DNA of 64,000 nt from Amorphochlora amoebiformis (GCA_054601695.1 BAAHQB010000233.1:124001-188000); one strand, 5' to 3'. Shown: positions 14,192 through 27,740, counted from the stretch's first letter. Program-made: numbers and translations. Notes: generated by a model not told the origin, from the letters alone.

Positions 14192-15025
14192 GCATACATG
14201 TTTTTACATTTAATCCAAGTCAAAACTTACACTTGTATATGCACAATATGTACATGCATATTAACACCCATACGTGCACCCAGAAGGTTGTAATATCCCA
14301 ACAAGCAGAGCAAGCCACCGTCAAGTAATTTAAAAAAACACTAAATGTACATATTTATCCATACATCATTGTTTTCAGTAACCTACACCGTAACCCTAGA
14401 CCTAACCCTACCCTAACCCTAACCCTCACCCTAACTTAAAGATAACCCAAACCCAGACCCTAATCTAAACCCATACTCAACCCTAATCCTAACTGAAAAC
14501 CCTAACGCTTACGCTACTCGAAACCCTCTCTCTTCCTCTCCTCTCTCCTTGTCTCTCTTCCTCTCCTCTCCTCTCCTCTCTCCTCTCCCCTCTCTCTTCC
14601 TCTCTCTTCTCTCTCCTCTCTCTTCCTCTCTCTCCCTCTCCTCTCTCTTCCTCTCTCTCCCTCTCCTCTCTCTTCCTCTCTCCTCTCTCCTCTCCCCTCT
14701 CTCTTCCTGTCCTCTCTTTTCCTCTCCTCTCTTTTCCTCTCTCTCTCTACTCTCTCCCCTCTCCTACTCCGACACTCAATTCCACTCAAACAAGCCTAAA
14801 CCTGACTCTAATCCAACCCTATCAAGTAGACGTTAGTATTCAATAGTAACTTCATGCTAGATCTGATCGAGGGCCTGTGGGTCTGGAGAGCCCAAGATGT
14901 GGAGAAGGGTAGTTATGAATATATGGATGTGATGTGTGCGAGATGGATTTATAGAGACTTGTATATGTGTTTATTTATTTTATATAATCAGAGAGGGAAT
15001 ACTTGGTAATAATGATTGTACACTA

Positions 15026-15072
<47 letters not shown>

Positions 15073-15194
15073 AATATATATATATATATGTATGTATGTA
15101 AATATATATATATATATATATATTATGTATATGTATATGTATATATATATATAGATATACACATATATAACGAAGATATCTATGTATATGTATA

Positions 15195-15227
<33 letters not shown>

Positions 15228-16457
15228 GTACATGTATATGTTTGTTATATATATATATATATACATTATATACGTTATGTATATAAATGCAGAATTGACG
15301 TCAAATCAAGCCGCAAGCTGACAGAAGTCACACTCAAAAACCCTACTCCACGCTTTCTCCTTCTCCTCTCCTCTCCTCTCTCCCTATCCTCTCCTCTCTC
15401 CTCTACTCTCCTCCCCTCTTCTCTCTCCTCTACTCTCCTCCCCTCTTCTCTCTCCTCTCCTCTCTCCTCTTCTCTCTACTCCTCTCTCCCTCTCTCCTCC
15501 TCTCCTCTCTCCCTCTCTCCTCCTCTCCTCTCTCACTCTCTCCCTCTCCCCTCTCCTCTCTCCTCTCCTCTCTCCTCTCCTCTCTCCTCTCCTCTCTCAT
15601 CTTCTCTTCTCTCTTCCTCTCTTCTCTCCTCTTCTCTCCTCTCTTCTTTTCTCTCTCTCCCTCCCTTCTCTCTTCCTCTCTCCTCTCTTCCTTTCTCCCC
15701 TCCTCTCCTCTCCTCTCCTCCCCTCTCCTCCTCCCCTCTCCTCCCCTCTCCCCTCATATATCCAGCGAGATATCGTCAAATCTATACTTTGATATCATAT
15801 CTAAACGTGATACCAATATATCTCTTGTGAAGATATACAGAGATTACTATATATCCCACCAATTTTTACTCTCCCTTATCTCTTCCACCATTTCCTCACT
15901 TTTCGCCCCTCTAACCTAACCCTATAACCCTAATCTAACCCTAACCCTAACCCTAACCCTAATCCTAACCAAGTCAATGGTCCTCTGAATAATCTGATCC
16001 TAACCCTAACCCTAACCTTAACCCTAACCCTAACCCTAACCCTAACCCTAACCCTATCCTAGCAAGCAGAGGAGGACGGGATGGAAGTTAAGTGGTACAA
16101 GTTCTGGGACGACACCACTGGGTAATTAATTAATTATTCGGGGCTGGGTTTGGGTTAGAGTTTGGGGGATATAGTTTGTATGAATGTTTTTTGAATGTGA
16201 TGGGTATTGATAAATATCTCTATAATGTAATATAGATATATATGTATATATATGATATATCTATAATATATGTATATGTAATATATATATATATGGTATA
16301 CACAGATATTATCCATACATAGAAGATATATATATATATATGTTATATATGTATATATATATATATGTACATATGTATATATATATATATAGATATATGT
16401 ACATGTATATATATATATATATATTGAGTGTAAATGTACGTATATATATAAATATAC

Positions 16458-16488
<31 letters not shown>

Positions 16489-16736
16489 AATGAAGGTATG
16501 TACGAATATGTATGTATATATTTCTATTTACACGCATGTATATATATATAGGAAAATATTTACATCCATCTATATATATATATATATGTGTATATGTATA
16601 TGTGTATATTATACTTTTATATATATACATATATATATGTATATATATATATATATGCAGGATGGAATATTACTACAATCGTGAGACGAAGGAGACACAG
16701 TTACATCATACATATACATATATAGATATAATATAC

Positions 16737-16772
<36 letters not shown>

Positions 16773-17119
16773 ACATACATATATAATACATATAATATAT
16801 ACACATGCATATATTTATGTTAATATAATACACATATATATATATACATACATACATACATATACACATACATATATGTATATGTGTTGTAATATGCAAA
16901 AGCAAATACCCACAATATGAACATTTCATATATTTATACAGATGTTACATATATATACACACATACATACACACATACATATATATATATAATATATATA
17001 TATACATATATATTATCTATATTATATATGTATAATGTATATGTAATATAAACAAATGGAAGAGACCCATGAAGTTTTTTTAAGTAAATATGTTTCATAA
17101 ATATATGTATATGATATAC

Positions 17120-17156
<37 letters not shown>

Positions 17157-17239
17157 TATTATACATCCATACACATATACTAATAACAATGGGGAGAGTC
17201 CTTAGGCACATAACTGTATATATAAATATATACATATAT

Positions 17240-17270
<31 letters not shown>

Positions 17271-17473
17271 CATGCATATATGTATATCATGTAGATGGGA
17301 GAGGCCTACGGCCCGTTACTGTCGTTCGGTTGAGTTTAAGGAACTTGAGGAAGTTCAAGGTATGTACGTAAATATTATATATATGTATATATGTACAGTT
17401 GTATATATGTATGAATATAACATATAATTGGACATGTAATAAAAATCGTGGTTCTGATGACTTCCCTTAATTA

Positions 17474-17521
<48 letters not shown>

Positions 17522-18196
17522 ATATATATATATATATTATATATATATACATATATATGTGTGTGTCTATGTAAATATAATACATATATATAATTGTTAG
17601 CGCAAGGGTGTGGTAAACCGGTAGCCAATGTTTGATTGCAGCCCACTTGATCTATGATAAACTGAATTCGATAAAATCGGTGTCTTCGCTTATAAAATAT
17701 TCTAGAACAGCTCGAACACACTCGAATCTTCGGGAAGTTCCAGAAGCGTGACATGACGTGACGTTCACCTAATATCGAAAGCCCCGTTATCACCGGGTAC
17801 TACCAGATGAGATGATCTCCAAGAATCTCCGGAATCTCCAGCGATCTCCAGCTATCTATAGTATACGTACGACGATGTTTCAACACGCTATCGATATCTA
17901 CTCTTCAAACCGCATCTCCTTGTGCTATTTATACTGAGATTTTACAACATGAATAATATTTTTATAGATACGTGTATATATGAATATACATATGCGAATG
18001 TAAACATACATAATGTCATATTTATATGCATATATATATAGAGAGATTGCATATATAAAAGGCCTGTGCATTTATAGAATATATGCATACACTACACCAA
18101 AATTTTTTATTTAGTATAATGCACATATAGGATTCTAACAATTCTTTCTTTTGGTATTTGTTTGGCTTGGAATTCTGTTACCTCCATATATAAACA

Positions 18197-18237
<41 letters not shown>

Positions 18238-18319
18238 GTATGTACGAATATATGCAACATGTGTATAGCTAAACGTCTTCTCATGGAATATCATAGTCAT
18301 CATATACATATATATATAA

Positions 18320-18350
<31 letters not shown>

Positions 18351-18372
18351 GTGTATGTATATGTATACATGT

Positions 18373-18412
<40 letters not shown>

Positions 18413-18678
18413 GTATATATTGTATGTGTGTGTGTGTATGTATACCATAATATGTGTACATACTGTTTGCTATTATTGTTATGAACACTATAATCATTAC
18501 ATCCATCACTATATCATCACTGTTATTATAAGTATATTTACTATACTCCCACTATTATTTGGATTTTTCGATAAGTATTATTGATATCATTAATACACAT
18601 TGTACACACAACATACAACATGCATATACCTAAATGTAAATATATATATACATATATATATATATTAATAAATATATA

Positions 18679-18725
<47 letters not shown>

Positions 18726-19177
18726 AGTAAAAATATATCTTGTATACCTACGTACACACACCTGAAAGCACTCCCAAACCCGAACTAACCCTAAGCTTAA
18801 CCTAACCGTAACCCTAACGTGAATTCTATTTCTCACTCAGACTCAGTCACAGGGCCGACTAGATCAGGAAAATCCTAATCCTAATCCTAATCCTAATCCT
18901 AATCCTAATCCTAAGCTTAGTCCTAATGAGAGCCCTAACGGTACCTTACCCTAACCCTATAGGGCCTGCGAAGCTTATGTCAAGATCAGTGAGTCAGGTG
19001 TAGTATGTAAGTTTGTATGTAAATATATATATATATATATATGTATATTTATATGTTGTATGTATACAATACATTTATAACATGTACATATATATATATA
19101 TATATATATATTTATGTATGTGTGTGTTTGTGTATGTAATTACACATATACTAACAAATATATGTGTGCAGGCTATA

Positions 19178-19219
<42 letters not shown>

Positions 19220-19245
19220 ATATGCACAATATGAAGATACTTATG

Positions 19246-19292
<47 letters not shown>

Positions 19293-19556
19293 TATATATA
19301 TGTATATATATACATATATACATGTATGAATAGGTCCTTATCAAATGCATTCCAGAAGAAGACGATGATAAAAGTAAACATACAACCCCATACACATACA
19401 CATACACATATGTATATAACATATGTGTATTATGTACTTTATATCATACATACGCGTGAAGGTATACATATATTCACATTTTATATATATACATGTATAT
19501 ATATATATATATACATAAAGTTTTAATTTATTTATTCATTTTGATCTCTCTCTGTC

Positions 19557-19592
<36 letters not shown>

Positions 19593-19857
19593 ATACACAT
19601 GTACTAAATATTTATTGTATTCTACAACCATAGTTCAAAAGAACAATTCCTACATCACGTCAAACCCCAAATCCCTATACCATCAGATGCCTCAAGGGAC
19701 GTCATCTCCCCACCCCCAAACTCTCCTGAGAATAATCTCCCCCCTGGCACGTGCCCTCCTTCTCGTCCCAAGGTAGACAAAGAGAAGGGAGTAGGGGCTG
19801 GAGGAAGGCCTACATATCCCCCGCCGCCCAGTGAGAAACCCAAGGTGATATTGTTTT

Positions 19858-19892
<35 letters not shown>

Positions 19893-20454
19893 ATATATAC
19901 ATGTATATATATATATATTGTATTTATGTAATGTAAATGCATATGTGGACTATATATGCATTTATAAGTCTTACATACATCCATACGCATAAACTTAAAA
20001 CATAGATAAATATTTATATAATAATATATATATATATATATATATATCATATGCATGTATACAAAATATTTGTATATGTTAGTGGTACAACTATCTTCTT
20101 GACTTTGTGGGGAGCTGGGGTAAGGATTTCTTGTCGGAAGAAAGGGCAAGGTTTGGGGTGTTGGGGTTTGCGTTTGGTGCTACGTCGGCTGCTGTTTTAT
20201 TGAAGGTTGTTTATCTTCATCTAAATTTTAATTTGTCATGTCCGTGTGAGAGAAGTGGTGCATATATATGTATTCGGTGAATGTTTGTCTGTTTGTGTAT
20301 GTTAGTGAAGAGATATATGTATTCGTATGTATATGGAGATATATATATATATATATATATATATTTACATATATCAAACATCCATACCTATACATATATA
20401 CATATACATCTACATATATGTATATATATATATATATAATATACACATATATAT

Positions 20455-20491
<37 letters not shown>

Positions 20492-20843
20492 GTACATGTA
20501 TAATATACATAGGCATAAATATGATGTGATATATATGTATATATATATATATATATATTATATATTATGTGTTAAATGTGATGTAAAGCAGATGGATACA
20601 TAAAATATGTTAAAAATTATATTATGTATGTATATATATATATATATGTCTGTGTGTGTGTGTATTTATCATGAAAAGAGACACAACTCTGTATACACAT
20701 ATGTGCATACACGTAAACTATTTAATATATAATATATACATACATGTATACATAGAAATATATGTGTGTGTAAATACTTATATGTATAAACTTACCTCAT
20801 ATTATGTATGCATGCTTCATTGTAATTATATTGGAAAACATTA

Positions 20844-20876
<33 letters not shown>

Positions 20877-21038
20877 TAATATATATACATATAAATCTAT
20901 AAAATATAAATATATACATATATATATGTGTATATTGTAATCATGAAGGCTTATGTCTATACATATACATTGTCACAGCTCGCCTTACTTATTCTGAACA
21001 ATGACAAGAAAAAAGTTGACGTAGTGGTCATAGGCTGA
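6303..21038 (+). CDS. Long coiled-coil and WW-domain protein with hydrophobic C-terminus, about 28 exons
   Basis: Phase-consistent chain: 6303-6519, 6613-6686, 6799-6820, 6993-7051, 7121-7227, 7882-7962, 8262-8300, 9897-9972, 10109-10138, 10388-10439, 11030-11079, 11844-11885, 12544-12585, 13098-13139, 13716-13772, 14284-14324, 14861-14908, 15293-15326, 16063-16121, 16661-16699, 17295-17359, 17601-17620 (weak), 18841-18940, 18963-18988, 19334-19373, 19642-19844, 20083-20205, 20979-21038 (TGA), about 615 residues. Order: helical N-terminus ([16 protein letters not shown]), Ser/Lys-rich linker, charged coiled coil, WW domain, Asn-Pro repeat, Pro-rich segment with [12 protein letters not shown], then a hydrophobic Gly/Ala stretch. 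The family is unknown to me. The Pro-rich segment could bind its own or another WW domain. In-frame stops just past predicted donors (7079 TGA, 14326 TAA) allow a split into two or three genes. I favour one gene because phase is kept at every junction and no intergenic-type sequence intervenes. The start and exon 1 (with a poly-G run at 6438) are uncertain. Confidence 0.6.
7228..7881 (+). repeat. TA microsatellite intron
   Basis: 650 bp of (TA)n with one (ATT)n stretch near 7473, bounded by GTATAT and CCCAG. The flanking exons join as two bases plus one. No other content seen. Confidence 0.7.
9046..9150 (+). repeat. Tandem duplication of about 45 bp inside an intron
   Basis: Two copies of a TAGTAGTAGTAATCAG-type stretch followed by AATAACGATA and CAATATCAGGTCA, at about 9046-9090 and 9105-9150, separated by (TA)n. 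No coding signal. They sit in the 1.6-kb intron 8301-9896. Confidence 0.75.
11844..13772 (+). other. Run of tandemly duplicated 42-nt coiled-coil exons
   Basis: Exons 11844-11885, 12544-12585 and 13098-13139 are each exactly 42 nt, phase 0 at both ends. They encode [28 protein letters not shown] and [14 protein letters not shown]: two heptads each, with hydrophobic a/d positions. Flanks also match: each follows (T)ACACATAG and precedes GTATAT or GTATGC. Exon 13716-13772 (19 residues, [14 protein letters not shown]) continues the helix. The three are evidently copies of one exon duplicated together with its intron flanks. Confidence 0.85.
14395..14515 (+). repeat. Degenerate CCCTAA tract in intron
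   Basis: Short telomere-like tract after TTTTCAGTAACC, upstream of the CT array. Located in the predicted intron 14325-14860. Confidence 0.75.
14517..14770 (+). repeat. CT-rich minisatellite (pyrimidine on coding strand)
   Basis: 250 bp of CTCTCCTCTC and TCTCTTCC units. The long minus-strand ORF over it, made of Glu, Arg and Gly, is translated repeat. Confidence 0.85.
15355..15755 (+). repeat. CT-rich minisatellite (pyrimidine on coding strand)
   Basis: 400 bp of CTCTCCTCTC units in the intron 15327-16062. Arg/Glu ORFs on the other strand are artefacts. Together with the following CCCTAA tract it makes the intron almost wholly pyrimidine-biased on the sense strand. Confidence 0.85.
15915..16062 (+). 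repeat. CCCTAA array running up to a 3' splice site
   Basis: Telomeric repeat interrupted by a copy of the 43-bp element. It ends CCCTATCCTAG immediately before exon 16063-16121 of the WW domain, so the last repeat unit supplies both the CTAAC-like and AG signals. Confidence 0.75.
15972..16000 (+). repeat. 43-bp telomere-associated element, copy 2 (internal deletion)
   Basis: AGTCAATGGTCCTC joined directly to TGAATAATCTGATCC; the central GGACTAAGACATGC part is missing. Flanked on both sides by CCCTAA units. Confidence 0.7.
17056..17080 (+). repeat. Decayed copy of the second-Trp WW exon
   Basis: ATGGAAGAGACCC mirrors the real exon start ATGGGAGAGGCCT at 17295. There is no AG acceptor before it and the frame soon stops. 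Probably a tandem-duplicate relic. Confidence 0.5.
17189..17215 (+). repeat. Second decayed copy of the WW exon start
   Basis: ATGGGGAGAGTCCTTAGG resembles the start of the real exon at 17295. It lacks an acceptor AG. Confidence 0.45.
17621..18840 (+). other. Region of uncertain content between WW exons and Asn-Pro exon
   Basis: Holds about 350 bp of complex sequence (17640-17990, with repeated GATCTCCAG-like units near 17810-17850) and TA-rich stretches. One exon-like island at 18262-18288 (reads KRLLMEYH, followed by GTCATC) could be a real or alternative exon. Its phase does not join directly to the next exon, so it was left out of the model. Confidence 0.35.
18841..18988 (+). other. Exon pair with Asn-Pro repeat derived from a telomere-like repeat
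   Basis: Exon 18841-18940 contains seven AATCCT units read as Asn-Pro, then KLSPNESPN. It is followed by a candidate 22-nt intron (18941-18962, GTACC to CTATAG) and exon 18963-18988 (PAKLMSRS) ending at GTGAGT. If the small intron is not removed, the frame stops at TAA after five codons. Confidence 0.55.
20083..21038 (+). other. C-terminal hydrophobic exons of the WW-domain gene
   Basis: Exon 20083-20205 encodes [20 protein letters not shown] then [19 protein letters not shown]. Terminal exon 20979-21038 encodes [19 protein letters not shown] and the TGA stop. Together they make about 22 hydrophobic residues rich in Gly and Ala, so a membrane anchor is possible. The junction is phase 0 on both sides. 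Confidence 0.7.
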
Positions 21039-21674
21039 ATCTACTAGATCTAGTTCCAATCGTCAGCAATGCAACATTGTGCATATCAGTTAATTACCTA
21101 ATTCTGGTAATTATGCCAAAAAATTATGATATCTATCATAGCCACAGTCCAAGAAATAGATCATGATCATCATTATAACGCTGGGTTATATCTAGTATAT
21201 CTCGTTGGATATAGTATACGTATAAACTAGTAGTATAAGCTAGATAACCTAAGTATGAAATGTTCATATACCGACTGGGAAATATACTAAGTCTAGTATA
21301 ACACTAGGGTAAGGTTATATCTAGTATATCTCGTTGGATATAGTATATGTTAAACAAGTATAAGCCAGGTCTAGAGGTAAACACACTAGGTATGAATGTT
21401 CATATACCTGTGACTGGGAAATATACTAAGTCTAGTAAGTAACTAGGGTAAGTTCGTGTAAATTCAAAATTGGCTGATCATTTTCTAGAGTTTCATGTGT
21501 GAACAATATTACACTGTGCGTGCTGTCTATTAATAACAACTTAATACATAACCGTTGAACTCAGGCGACCCATACCGATTTAAATCATATTGTGGATCAT
21601 GGCCAAAGTCTAGAAAGTCCATTCTGGCAGTACATAGTACCAGAAAATATTGATGTCTGGTCTATTCCTAGTAT
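21039..21674. other. Convergent intergenic region, CTAG-rich
   Basis: Lies between the stop codons of the plus-strand WW gene and the minus-strand RRM gene. No (TA)n arrays and no exon candidates. Contains the tandem duplication at 21184-21452. Confidence 0.65.
21184..21452. repeat. 129-bp tandem duplication in intergenic DNA
   Basis: Two diverged copies, each starting GGTTATATCTAGTATATCTC and containing TGTTCATATACC, ACTGGGAAATATACTAAG and ACTAGGGTAAG. No open frame. Confidence 0.8.
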
Positions 21675-21817
21675 TCAGATGTGCGGTCCTGGTCCACCCG
21701 GGCGAAACAACCTCTCCCGGGCCGTAATTCTCCTCCCTTCCACTACTTTGTCTAAATGTTACATAAATTAGAATAATGCGTGTTATATTTATGATACATT
21801 ACATACAGTACACTCAT

Positions 21818-21863
<46 letters not shown>

Positions 21864-22049
21864 CATACATATATATATGTATATATATATATATATATAT
21901 AAGGTATGAACTGTTCAGTTACATGTAGTACAAATAGATCTGTAGATATGTACTTATTATATACGTATACACATGTATAAATATTGAAGTGTAGATATGT
22001 AATTACATGAAGAAGCAACCCTCTCAACATATAACTAGTTTAAATACTA

Positions 22050-22085
<36 letters not shown>

Positions 22086-22617
22086 ACATATATGAATGTA
22101 TATATATACACATATTTATGTGTATCATGTACACGCACATGTATGGTATACATATGTATCAAATATATTATGAATATGTATATGTATGTATGTATGTGTA
22201 TTTGTTCGTATATATGTATTTATACACACACACACATATACACATATGTACTATTCACCCAACCGAACCTTTTCTCTCTTTTGGAGCTTCTCCTTCGATC
22301 TAACGTATATACACTATGTACGTTATATGTATGTAATACACTATGTACATTATATGTATATATACATATATAAATAATATGGATACATGCATATATATAT
22401 GTACAATATGTATCAACGTGTGCATGTATTGTGTGTCAACATTGTGCAAATTTATACATATATATATATATATATGTAGATATACATATATATATATATA
22501 TATATGTATGTCATATACATGTATGTGTAGGTATGAAAATGATTATAATACCTCTACATTTCGCCCTGCTAGCTCTCTGCGGATTTGCTCGGGAGAGAAA
22601 CCCTATTATATGTTCGT

Positions 22618-22671
<54 letters not shown>

Positions 22672-22979
22672 TGTGATATACACATATGATTCTATATATA
22701 TATATATTCATATGTATATATGTATATAATATGTAGATATATATATGGATACAAGTATGTATAGGCACATACATACATATATACATACATATATATATAC
22801 ATATAAACATATGTGTATGTATATGTATATATATATAGTATATATATATATATACGTATATATGTATAACCTAGATAACAGGGGCATGCTTGCAAGAATG
22901 TACGTATGAACGTGCACACGCAGACACGAGCACACACACAACCACATATATATATATATATATATATATCTATTTACAT

Positions 22980-23022
<43 letters not shown>

Positions 23023-23141
23023 AACGTTATCCTTACAAAAGTAGGCAGAGTCTTTTCAGTGTACTGCGGAACGTTGGCCAAGTCTGATATATATATTGAA
23101 TATATTTATATATATATATATATACATATGTAAATGTATAA

Positions 23142-23176
<35 letters not shown>

Positions 23177-23266
23177 TTATGTATATACATGATATACTTA
23201 TGTGAACTTAGAAATTATTTCATATACATATGCATATTTTCATGCATGAATATAATATACATATAT

Positions 23267-23311
<45 letters not shown>

Positions 23312-23393
23312 GTATATGTATATATATATATATTATTATATTATATTACCGTATACATGTATATACGTATTACATATATGTGTATACGTATAC

Positions 23394-23428
<35 letters not shown>

Positions 23429-23664
23429 TTTATGTATAAATATTTTTAAGTATTACTGTCTGCATCTCCATCAAGTTGCTCCTCCGAAGGGATGTCGGCT
23501 ACTTCTATATGTACATATATATATATATATATATATAATATGTGTGTATATATGTATATATGTGTATGTATACTAAATATATATGGACATATATGTAAAT
23601 ATTCATATATATATACATATATGTATATTAGATACTACATATTACTTTTTAGAGAATATATGTG

Positions 23665-23705
<41 letters not shown>

Positions 23706-23902
23706 TATATAATATACCCATTTATACGTATCTACGCACATACAATATATAAATACATATATATATATATATATACAATATATGTATATATATACATATA
23801 TATATATGTATATATATTTGTACATGTATATATATATATTACACATAGATATTATACATATATATATATATATGTACATATATATACCTATATATACATA
23901 TG

Positions 23903-23933
<31 letters not shown>

Positions 23934-23960
23934 TATATATAGATACATAGATGTACATAC

Positions 23961-24011
<51 letters not shown>

Positions 24012-24070
24012 TATATATATATTTCACAAATAATTCACACTAATAGCATAAATGCTCTACAAACCTTACA

Positions 24071-24101
<31 letters not shown>

Positions 24102-24571
24102 AATAATATATAATATAGTATATATACATACATACGATATGTATACATACATACATAAAAATATAGATATACCCTTGTTTTCGGCAGCATAGCCATAGTC
24201 CTCATAAGAGTCCGACTTCTGAAATCTTCCTTCCTTACCATCAAAGCCCGACCCAAACCCTGCGATTGAGACACACAATTGTCACACACACATGTCACAC
24301 ATATACCGTGACATGCGGCACGGTCACTATGTTACAGATGGTGGAAATAGATGTTTACGTATGTGTATGGTTGAGCATATCTGTTGTATGTATGTGCGTA
24401 TGCACATGTATATGTATATATGTATATGTGTATATATATATTTACATTATATATATATATATATGTATATATGTAAAAATATTCATATACATTCGGACAT
24501 ATGTCCACTATATATATATTTTTTTTATACATACATATATATGTATATATATAAATATAAATATAAATATA

Positions 24572-24637
<66 letters not shown>

Positions 24638-25471
24638 TATATATATATAATATATATATATATATAATATGTAATATACATAAATATAATATGTCTATAC
24701 ACCTTAATATGTATATATAATATGTATAATATACATAAATATAATATGTCTATATACCTTCCACCATATCCTCTTGCTCGTGACGTATTCGCTCCTCATC
24801 CTCTTCTACACCCTTAAACCTATATATATATATTATTTATATAAATATATACATATATATATATATATATATACATATGTATATCTATATATATATATAT
24901 ATATATAAATACATATATGTACAATATACATACAAAACTTCACAAAAGCCAACGTGACGTGGTTACGTGACATAGTGTGACAAGGGAGCGTGACAAAGGC
25001 TTGACTTGAGGATATAGGAGCGTGACATGGAGTGTGACATCGGAGAGTGACAGTTACATTGGATCGAGCATGCCTTTCCTTGCCCCTAGTATCCCTTCGA
25101 CCATCTATGTTTACGTACGTAAGGTATGTAAAATGCATGTATATATATATGTATATATATATTGTATGTGTTTGGATGCGATATGGACGAAATTGGGTGT
25201 AAATGAGTCATTCTAAAATTCATTGTATGTATTTATGTATGCATATAATATTCATATACAATATACGTGCATTATATATATATATATATATATGTATACA
25301 TGTATATAATATATATATATATATATATATTATATATAATATATATATATATATATACATATGTACATCTGTACGTAAATATAATCCGATATGTATTATG
25401 TAAGTATACATATATGAACTTACTGCAATATTCAGCATCATCCTCTATAATGTGTACACACACATACATAT

Positions 25472-25503
<32 letters not shown>

Positions 25504-25841
25504 CTAATATATATTATGTACTCATATTAAAGTTAGAATACCTCTTGATTGCTAACAGGCGCGTCTCCCGGACCTCGGGGAAAAAGTCTAGGCTATATAT
25601 ATATACATATATATGTATTATGTATATATGTACATATATATATGTATATACAATGTATGTATACGTAAAAATAAGGTACAAATGAATTATATATTATGTA
25701 TCGAATATTTGTCAAGGGAAATCCATCATCTACTTTACGTGCAAGTACGTATTTCGTTTATTATTTAAAAAAAATATTATTACATATACTTATATATATA
25801 TATATATTTAACATGTATAATATATATGTATTTTTAATATG

Positions 25842-25877
<36 letters not shown>

Positions 25878-25911
25878 GTATATATATATATACATATATA
25901 TATATTGTACA

Positions 25912-25943
<32 letters not shown>

Positions 25944-25994
25944 CAATACGTAGTCGCTTATGTCGAGATTAAATACATTTTTAGACATATTTGT

Positions 25995-26035
<41 letters not shown>

Positions 26036-26249
26036 TATATACGCATTAATTCAAATAACATATATACACACACACATGTACATATTTACATCATATATTA
26101 ATACAATATACCTATATATATATATATACACACATATATATATATATATATATTGGTGTATTACAGCATCGGGGTCTGCTTCGGGCCTTTTGAAGGTCCC
26201 CTCTGGTAATTGGTCAGCCTTGAAGCTTTGCATCATACTATTAACACAT

Positions 26250-26294
<45 letters not shown>

Positions 26295-26451
26295 CATAAT
26301 ATTGTATGTGAGAGTGTAAATAATTCAGTGTTCTTGTATGGGGTAGATTCATACGCATATATGTATGTATGAAATTATATATATATATATGTATTATATA
26401 TATATGTATATGTATATATGTGTATATATGTATATATACAAATTCTTATAT

Positions 26452-26493
<42 letters not shown>

Positions 26494-26873
26494 CCAAATA
26501 CGGATGTATCTGCTATAAATACAACATTTGTAAATATAATATTAATACAATATTTTTATACATATATATATATATATATGTATACCTTTATTTGTATACA
26601 TATATATATGTATGTATACATATGTATATATAAATGTATATCTAATATATAATATATATTATTGCAATGTAGGTATATATACATATAAATTATATATATG
26701 TTTACATACATATAAATAATATATATATGTATATATATATATATATATATGAAACAGATATCAACCCTACCTCTTAAACAAAATCCAGTAAATGCACACC
26801 ATATATATATATATCTATATATATTCAGATATATATACAGATATATATATTATATATATATATTATATATATA

Positions 26874-26953
<80 letters not shown>

Positions 26954-27531
26954 ACAAAAGCCAGTAAATGCACACCATATAAATGTATATATATATACAT
27001 ATTCACACATATATATATACATATATTTTTATTTATATGATCTTATCAACCCTACTTTCGATGTATTACTTCTCTGGGATCGTCCCCCTCACTCTCAGAC
27101 CTTCAGTTAGGGTTAGGTTTAATAAAAAGAATTAGGGTTAGGTTTAGGATGAGGGTTGGGATCAGATTATTCAGCATGTCTTAGTCCGAGGACCATTGAC
27201 TCGATGAGGGTTGGGGTTAGGTAAAATCACCTAGACTGAAGCATGAAATCTTCATAGGTATGTGCGCCTATTTTCCTATGTATATGTGTATTGTATATAT
27301 ATATATATAAATTTAATTCTATGTATGTATGTATGTATACATATATTTATATGCATGATATTTTAAAATATATACTCTCTTATCCCTTTCCCCTTTTTAT
27401 CTCCCCAGCTATATACATATATATATATATATATACTTGTACATACAGATATCTCGAGATTTCGAGATTTCGAAAGGAAGTGACCCAAGGGCCTTTTGAT
27501 GATTTATATATACTTATGTATATATATAAAC

Positions 27532-27571
<40 letters not shown>

Positions 27572-27693
27572 TTATTATACTTTACATGTGTAAGTGTGAC
27601 TCAAGGGCTTGTTCGTTGGAGTATACGTATATATATAAAAATATATATAAATACATATATATATATATATACATTTATATATGTATATATATG

Positions 27694-27740
<47 letters not shown>

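Larger units (their letters stand above)
16063..17359 (+). other. WW domain encoded across three exons
   Basis: Exons 16063-16121, 16661-16699 and 17295-17359 join in phase to give [24 protein letters not shown] and WERPTARYC. This shows the WW fold signature: first Trp, Gly before the YYYN strand, then T-x-x-TQ-W-x-x-P with the second Trp and the ligand-binding Pro. WW domains bind Pro-rich peptides. The domain is split before the YYYN strand and just before the second Trp. Confidence 0.85.

Noticed and set aside
19655-20149. 164-codon minus-strand ORF rich in Gly
   Set aside because: Shadow of the Pro-rich plus-strand exon 19642-19844, which has in-phase splice sites.
22235-22615. Plus-strand exon readings at 22281-22299 and 22564-22611
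   Set aside because: The minus-strand readings ([17 protein letters not shown] and neighbours) have better splice sites and join the RRM gene chain in phase.
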